Assembly: GCF_019431455.1 (NCBI RefSeq)
Contig: NZ_JAHYSR010000002.1
Location: 1-64,000, forward strand
DNA from: Paracoccus bogoriensis
GTDB taxonomy: Bacteria; Pseudomonadota; Alphaproteobacteria; Rhodobacterales; Rhodobacteraceae
Direction of reading: 5' to 3'
Length of the DNA: 64,000 bases
Shown: positions 60,108 to 64,000 of the stretch, in pieces
Layout: every line of letters starts with the position of its first letter
Position numbering within the stretch: position 1 is the stretch's first letter
Position numbers and translations under genes: made by a program
The notes under the pieces: generated by a model
The model's database searches: none
What the model was told of the DNA's origin: nothing
Seen by the model: only the letters and a program-made list of their open reading frames with translations

Positions 60108-60740
60108 ATGACCAAGACCATTGCCCTGTTTCCTGCCGCGCTGCTGGCGATTGGTGCCTGTTCCAACCCGGAAAAGACCGCGCGCCATCTGATCGACCCG
60201 CCTACGGCCGGAATTCAGGTGCCCGACCGGCTGGGTTCGGCGGTGCTGAAGGATGTGGTGCTGCCGCAATACGCGTCCGACCAGGAAGTCGCGTTCCAGA
60301 CTGCCGATGGCGCGGTGCGGTCGAACCCGGACAATCTGTGGGCCGACAATCCCGGTCGGGCTTTCACGACCACGCTGGCCCGCGCGATCACCGAGGTTTC
60401 CGGTGCGACCGTGATCGGCGAGCCTTGGCCGCTGGCCCAGCCCCCGCGACGCGAGATCGAGGTGAGAGTCGAACGGGCCCTGGCGCAGGCCAATGGCATC
60501 TATCGGCTCAGCGGTCGCTATTTCGTGGCCGATGGGGCGGGCGGAGGCGCGAACCATGCGCGCAGCTTCAACATCAGCGTGCCGATGGCGGCGCAGTCGC
60601 CTGCCGCGACGGCGGCCGCGCAAAGCCAGGCCATCGCGATCCTTGCTCAGCAGATCGCCACGCTGTCCGGGCCGGGAAGCATCATCGCGACCAGCGCGCC
60701 TTCGGCCAGCGACCCCTTCGCCCTGCCGCCGCTGTTCTAG
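60108..60740 (+). CDS. pqiC: PqiC lipoprotein (ABC-type transport auxiliary, DUF330)
   Basis: A 210-residue outer-membrane lipoprotein. The signal sequence ends in the lipobox LAIGAC, with Cys18 as the lipidated residue. DUF330 features such as VPDRLGSAVLKDVVLPQYASD and EVRVERALAQANGIYRLSGRYFV follow. It should link the PqiB needle to the outer membrane. It starts 1 nt after the pqiB stop. Its TAG stop overlaps the convergent cysQ TAG in a CTAG. Confidence 0.88.
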   Translation: MTKTIALFPAALLAIGACSNPEKTARHLIDPPTAGIQVPDRLGSAVLKDVVLPQYASDQEVAFQTADGAVRSNPDNLWADNPGRAFTTTLARAITEVSGATVIGEPWPLAQPPRREIEVRVERALAQANGIYRLSGRYFVADGAGGGANHARSFNISVPMAAQSPAATAAAQSQAIAILAQQIATLSGPGSIIATSAPSASDPFALPPLF

Positions 60741-61516
60741 GCCAGCGCCTCAAGCAAGGCGCCATGCAGGCGGTGGCCTGCGACGATCAGCCCGTCCACC
60801 ATCGCGCGCGGGCTGTTGAAGCGCATCAACCCGCCGCGCCGATCGGTCACGCGCGCGCCTGCGCGTTCTGCGATCAGCGCACCTGCTGCGATGTCCCATT
60901 CCCAGGCCGCGCGCAGCGACAGGGCCGCGTCGAAGCGCCCCTCGGCCGCAAGGCACAGCCGCCATGCCAGCGACGACCGGAATTCGCGGCGAAAGGGCGG
61001 CATGATGCCGCCGCGCCAGTTTGCGGCCTCAGTCACGGCGCGATAGGTCAGGACGCGAGCGCCCTCGATTCCGGCATCGGATGGTCGGATCGGCTGGCCG
61101 TTCAGCAGCGCCGGACCGTCCGCATGGGCGGCATAGGTCAGGCCCTGCGCGGGCAGATGGACCACCGCCGCGACGATCCTTTCGCCGCGCGCTACGGCCA
61201 GCGAATGGGCGAAGCCGTCCTGCCCGTCGATGAAGGCGCGGGTGCCGTCGATCGGGTCGATGATAAAGCAATATTCGGCGTCCAGCCGCGCCGGATCGGA
61301 TTCGGATTCCTCGGAGAGCCAGCCATAGCCGGGGCGCGCGCCCATCAGCCGCGCGGCAAGCGCGTCGTTCACGGCCAGATCGGCCTCGGTCACGGGGCCT
61401 GCGCCCTCGCCCTTGTCCCAGGCTCTGGGATCACGCCGCCAATAGTCAAGCGCGATCCGGCCTGCCTGTTCGGCGGCCTCGGATAACAGCGCCAGATCGG
61501 CCTCAGGCGCCGGCAA
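60737..61516 (-). CDS. CysQ-like 3'(2'),5'-bisphosphate nucleotidase (inositol monophosphatase family)
   Basis: A 259-residue Mg-dependent phosphatase. Motifs are SEESE, the DPIDGTRAFIDGQ metal site and AWEWDIAAGALIAERAGA. It may hydrolyse PAP or inositol phosphates. The start is TTG 61516, inside the last codons of pmbA: a stop two codons upstream forbids any earlier start, and no ATG or GTG follows within the conserved region. GAGG lies 9 nt upstream. Its stop overlaps the pqiC stop. Confidence 0.85.
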   Translation of the reverse strand: MPAPEADLALLSEAAEQAGRIALDYWRRDPRAWDKGEGAGPVTEADLAVNDALAARLMGARPGYGWLSEESESDPARLDAEYCFIIDPIDGTRAFIDGQDGFAHSLAVARGERIVAAVVHLPAQGLTYAAHADGPALLNGQPIRPSDAGIEGARVLTYRAVTEAANWRGGIMPPFRREFRSSLAWRLCLAAEGRFDAALSLRAAWEWDIAAGALIAERAGARVTDRRGGLMRFNSPRAMVDGLIVAGHRLHGALLEALA

Positions 61517-62867
61517 GCGTCATGCCCTCGACCAGCAGGCTGGGAACCTCGATTCCGCGCCAGGGCAATGCGTCATCGGCGGCGATCATGGTCCGCAGCA
61601 TGTCGCGCAGATTGCCCGCAATGGTGCATTCGTTGACCGGATAGGCGATCTCTCCGTTCTCGACCCAGAAACCGGCCGCCCCGCGCGAGTAATCGCCGGT
61701 CGTCGGATTGATCGAGGCACCCAGCATCGAAGTCACGACCAGCCCGCGCCCCATCTGCGCAATCAGCCCCTGCTGGTCGCCCTGTCCGGGTGTCAGGATC
61801 ACGTTGGAATGGCTGGGCGCGGGGGCCGAAGCCAGGCCGCGCGCCGCCGATCCGGTGCTGGCCATGCCCAGCTTGCGCGCCGAGGCCAGATCCAGCGTCC
61901 AGCCCTTCAGCACACCCTTTTCCACGATGGCGCGGCGCTGGGTCGGCAGCCCTTCGGCGTCGAATGGCCGCGAGGATGCATAGCGCGGGCGCAGCGGATC
62001 CTCGATCAGGTCCATGCCCTCGGGCAGGATCGCCTCGCCCAGATCGCGGCGCAGCCAGCTTGCGCCCCGCGCGATGGCGCTGCCATTCACCGCCGATAAC
62101 AGATGCCCGATCAGCGACCCGGCGACCCGCACATCATACAGGATCGGAAAGGCGCCCGTGGGCGGCTTCCTGGCGCCCGCCCGCGCCAGCGTGCGTTCGG
62201 CGGCCAGAAGGCCGATCTCTTCGGGCTGCGGCAGATCGGCGGCAAAGGTGCGGGACTCGCCGGCATAGTCGCGTTCCATCTGCAGCCCGTCGCCGGTGAT
62301 GGCCACGACCGACAGCGCATGGCCGGTGCGCGCATAGCCGCCTGAAAAACCGTTCGAGGCCGCCAGCCACATCCGCCTGTGGCTGTAGCTGGCATTGGCG
62401 CTTTCGACCTGGCTGATGCCCCTGACCGCCAGGGCGGCGGCCTCGGCGCGCAGGGCCATCTGCTGCAACCTGGCCGGTTCGGGTTCGGGCGCGTTTTCGG
62501 CCAATTCCAGCCCTTCGGCATTGCGGCGAGGGGATAGCTGGTCAGGATCGGCCAGACCGATCGTGTCGTCCACCGGCGCCTCGCGCGCCATCGCGACGGC
62601 GCGTTCGGCCATCCGGGCAATCGCCTCGGTGCTGTGATCCGAGGACGAGACCGCCGCCTGCCGCCCGCCGATCAGGACGCGCAGGCCGATTTCCAGCCCC
62701 TCGGCGCGTTCGGCCTGTTCCAGCGCGCCGGCGCGCACGTCGATGCTGACCGAACGGCCATCCACCGCCAGCGCGTCGGCCTGATCGGCGCCAGCGCGCT
62801 GTGCGGCCTCGATGAGGGTCTCGGCAAGGCGGCGAAGACGGTCGCGGTCGGGGGTCTGGATCGTCAT
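61503..62867 (-). CDS. pmbA: PmbA/TldE-family metalloprotease subunit
   Basis: A 454-residue TldE/PmbA family member, partner of TldD in peptide processing. The N-terminal half has DADALAVDGRS-like and GLEIGLRVLIGGRQAAVSSS sequence. The C-terminal half has KGVLKGWTLDLASARKLG, GLVVTSMLGASINPTTGDYS and AAGFWVENGEIAYPVNE. The HExxxH zinc motif belongs to TldD and is absent here, as expected. It overlaps the downstream cysQ-like start by 14 nt. Confidence 0.93.
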   Translation of the reverse strand: MTIQTPDRDRLRRLAETLIEAAQRAGADQADALAVDGRSVSIDVRAGALEQAERAEGLEIGLRVLIGGRQAAVSSSDHSTEAIARMAERAVAMAREAPVDDTIGLADPDQLSPRRNAEGLELAENAPEPEPARLQQMALRAEAAALAVRGISQVESANASYSHRRMWLAASNGFSGGYARTGHALSVVAITGDGLQMERDYAGESRTFAADLPQPEEIGLLAAERTLARAGARKPPTGAFPILYDVRVAGSLIGHLLSAVNGSAIARGASWLRRDLGEAILPEGMDLIEDPLRPRYASSRPFDAEGLPTQRRAIVEKGVLKGWTLDLASARKLGMASTGSAARGLASAPAPSHSNVILTPGQGDQQGLIAQMGRGLVVTSMLGASINPTTGDYSRGAAGFWVENGEIAYPVNECTIAGNLRDMLRTMIAADDALPWRGIEVPSLLVEGMTLAGA

Positions 62868-62904
62868 GGTCGAGGCTCGAGTCCGGTTCTGGGGCGCGTT
62901 GACG

Positions 62905-62933
62905 AAAAAAGGCCGGGACTGGTCGCCCCGGCC
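62905..62933 (-). terminator. Intrinsic terminator of the DUF2125 gene
   Basis: On the minus strand GGCCGGG (62933-62927) pairs with CCCGGCC (62917-62911) and is followed by six T residues (62910-62905). It separates the DUF2125 gene from pmbA. Confidence 0.85.
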
Positions 62934-62956
62934 GGTCCGTTATCCGGCAATGCCGG

Positions 62957-64000
62957 TCACTTGACCTGCTGGCCGTTCGCGAAGATCGAGCCGTCCTGCC
63001 GGAACTCCATCTCGGTGCGCAGGCGGTTCTGGTCGCCATCGACCGGGCGGGCGAACATGGCCATCATCATTCGCGTGGCCATCACCTGATCCTGCGGCAC
63101 GACACCCATCGCGACCAAAGTATCAAGCAACGTGTTCACGCCGGTGAAATCGCCGGTCAGGCGGCCCTCGGGCGCGGTCGGGTCATCGCCGAAGGTCAGC
63201 GCGCCCGTCACCTCGGCCGTGGCGCCCACAGCGGCGAGCCCGATGCGGTTCACGTTCAGGCTGAGCGGCATCAGAGGCGGCGTCTGCGCCATCTGCTGAT
63301 CGGCGTCCAACAGATCGCTGGTCAGCATCAGCTTGCCATCCACGTCAATGTTCAGGCTGGCCGGGTCGCGGGGCATCTGCCCCTCGGGGTCGAACATCGA
63401 CCACAGCGAATCGTCCAGCGTCACCCGGTCCAGCACATAGCGCAGCGCGAAGGGCTGCGGCTGGTCGCTGGCCAGAAGCGGCATCGCGATCCGCATGGCG
63501 GCTTCGGCGATGTCGTAGGACATGGTCATGCCCATGGCCGGATCTTCGGTCGTAACGGACATGCCGGTGCCGGTGCCGGCGATCTCCACACCCTCGGCGG
63601 ACAGTTTCACGGCAAAATCGCTGCTGGCTGCGGTGAAGCGGCCATTGCCCTGTTCGGACTCTCCAAGGTCGTTGGTGGTGTCGCTGGCGAAGCTGCCGGC
63701 GACCGCGCCTGTGGTAAAGGACAGATCCGCCATCATCCCCGCCCGCAACGCCGCCGCAGGATCGGTGTCCATGCTGGTGCCGTCGCCAGGGGAAACGCTG
63801 GTCCCGGTCAACGCCAGCGCCTCGATCCGCAGATTGGCTTCAACGTTCTGTGCCGGAAGCTCGCCCTCTTCGGGCTGAGCGGCGGCAAAGGTCAAATCAG
63901 TGCTTTCGGCGGTGAAGCTGAAATCCTGCTCATTGCCCCCGTTCTCGCGCAGTCGGATTGCCTGACTGCCCTGCAATCCGTTCATGGTCAGGACCAGCGG
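62957..64000 (-). CDS. DUF2125 domain-containing protein (start outside window)
   Basis: The frame stays open to the right edge, so only the C-terminal 347 or so residues are seen. It has alternating short beta segments such as FSFTAESTDLTFAA and LMPLSLNVNRIGLAAVGATAEVTGAL with Gly-rich turns and no membrane helix in this part. It matches the alphaproteobacterial DUF2125 family, periplasmic or outer-membrane-associated proteins of unknown role. A strong terminator follows. Confidence 0.7.
   Translation of the reverse strand, partial: PLVLTMNGLQGSQAIRLRENGGNEQDFSFTAESTDLTFAAAQPEEGELPAQNVEANLRIEALALTGTSVSPGDGTSMDTDPAAALRAGMMADLSFTTGAVAGSFASDTTNDLGESEQGNGRFTAASSDFAVKLSAEGVEIAGTGTGMSVTTEDPAMGMTMSYDIAEAAMRIAMPLLASDQPQPFALRYVLDRVTLDDSLWSMFDPEGQMPRDPASLNIDVDGKLMLTSDLLDADQQMAQTPPLMPLSLNVNRIGLAAVGATAEVTGALTFGDDPTAPEGRLTGDFTGVNTLLDTLVAMGVVPQDQVMATRMMMAMFARPVDGDQNRLRTEMEFRQDGSIFANGQQVK

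Overview
The window looks like a chromosomal segment, including the replication origin, of a Paracoccus-like alphaproteobacterium (Rhodobacterales). This rests on high G+C, a PhyR/NepR/EcfG stress module, an alphaproteobacterial LexA-type box (GTTC-N7-GTTC), rho-mnmE-mnmG-rsmG-parA-parB gene order, and a glutathione-dependent formaldehyde pathway. I saw no rRNA, tRNA, CRISPR array or prophage. The only mobile element is an IS5-family transposase tail at the left edge.

Layout. 0-4.8 kb: transposase remnant; ubiE-ubiB (ubiquinone) on minus; mutM, an enoyl-CoA hydratase and rpsT on plus, closed by a clear intrinsic terminator. 4.8-11.6 kb: a 530-bp leader, then dnaA-dnaN-recF-gyrB. 11.7-18.1 kb: an outer-membrane beta-barrel protein, then a minus-strand four-gene DNA-repair operon (beta-lactamase-fold exonuclease, ATP-dependent ligase, Lhr-type helicase, PdeM phosphoesterase) with every junction a 4-nt overlap. 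18.2-23.4 kb: EamA transporter, HU-like protein, AMP nucleosidase, an SDR protein and a UbiH-family hydroxylase. 23.6-26.3 kb: a radical-SAM plus UdgX-fusion repair operon behind a perfect SOS box. 26.4-28.4 kb: lolA and an MFS transporter. 28.4-34.3 kb: a surface-glycan cluster with a GlfT2-like transferase, a sulfotransferase-like protein, a second GT2 enzyme, UDP-galactopyranose mutase and an unknown protein.

34.3-37.5 kb: formaldehyde detoxification (adhC, fghA) with a ClpP-like protease and a GNAT enzyme between. 37.6-42.3 kb: hrcA-grpE divergent from rph-rdgB-(small ORF)-hemW-DUF454. 42.3-49.6 kb: parB, parA, rsmG, mnmG, mnmE, rho and hemJ, all minus. 49.6-50.06 kb: an AT-rich gap with DnaA boxes and clustered GATTC sites, the probable oriC. 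50.06-53.2 kb: aroE-coaE-dnaQ and a YihY protein, all plus, so genes on both sides are transcribed away from the origin. 53.2-56.6 kb: the general stress module. 56.7-60.7 kb: a Pqi/MCE lipid-transport operon with pqiA split in two. 60.7-64 kb: cysQ-like, pmbA and a truncated DUF2125 gene.

Three parS sequences were found, two of them embedded in the start regions of mnmG and rsmG. No wholly new system is obvious. The best candidates for new biology are the SOS-controlled radical-SAM/UdgX pair, the galactofuranose/sulfotransferase cluster, the origin architecture and the dnaA leader hairpin.
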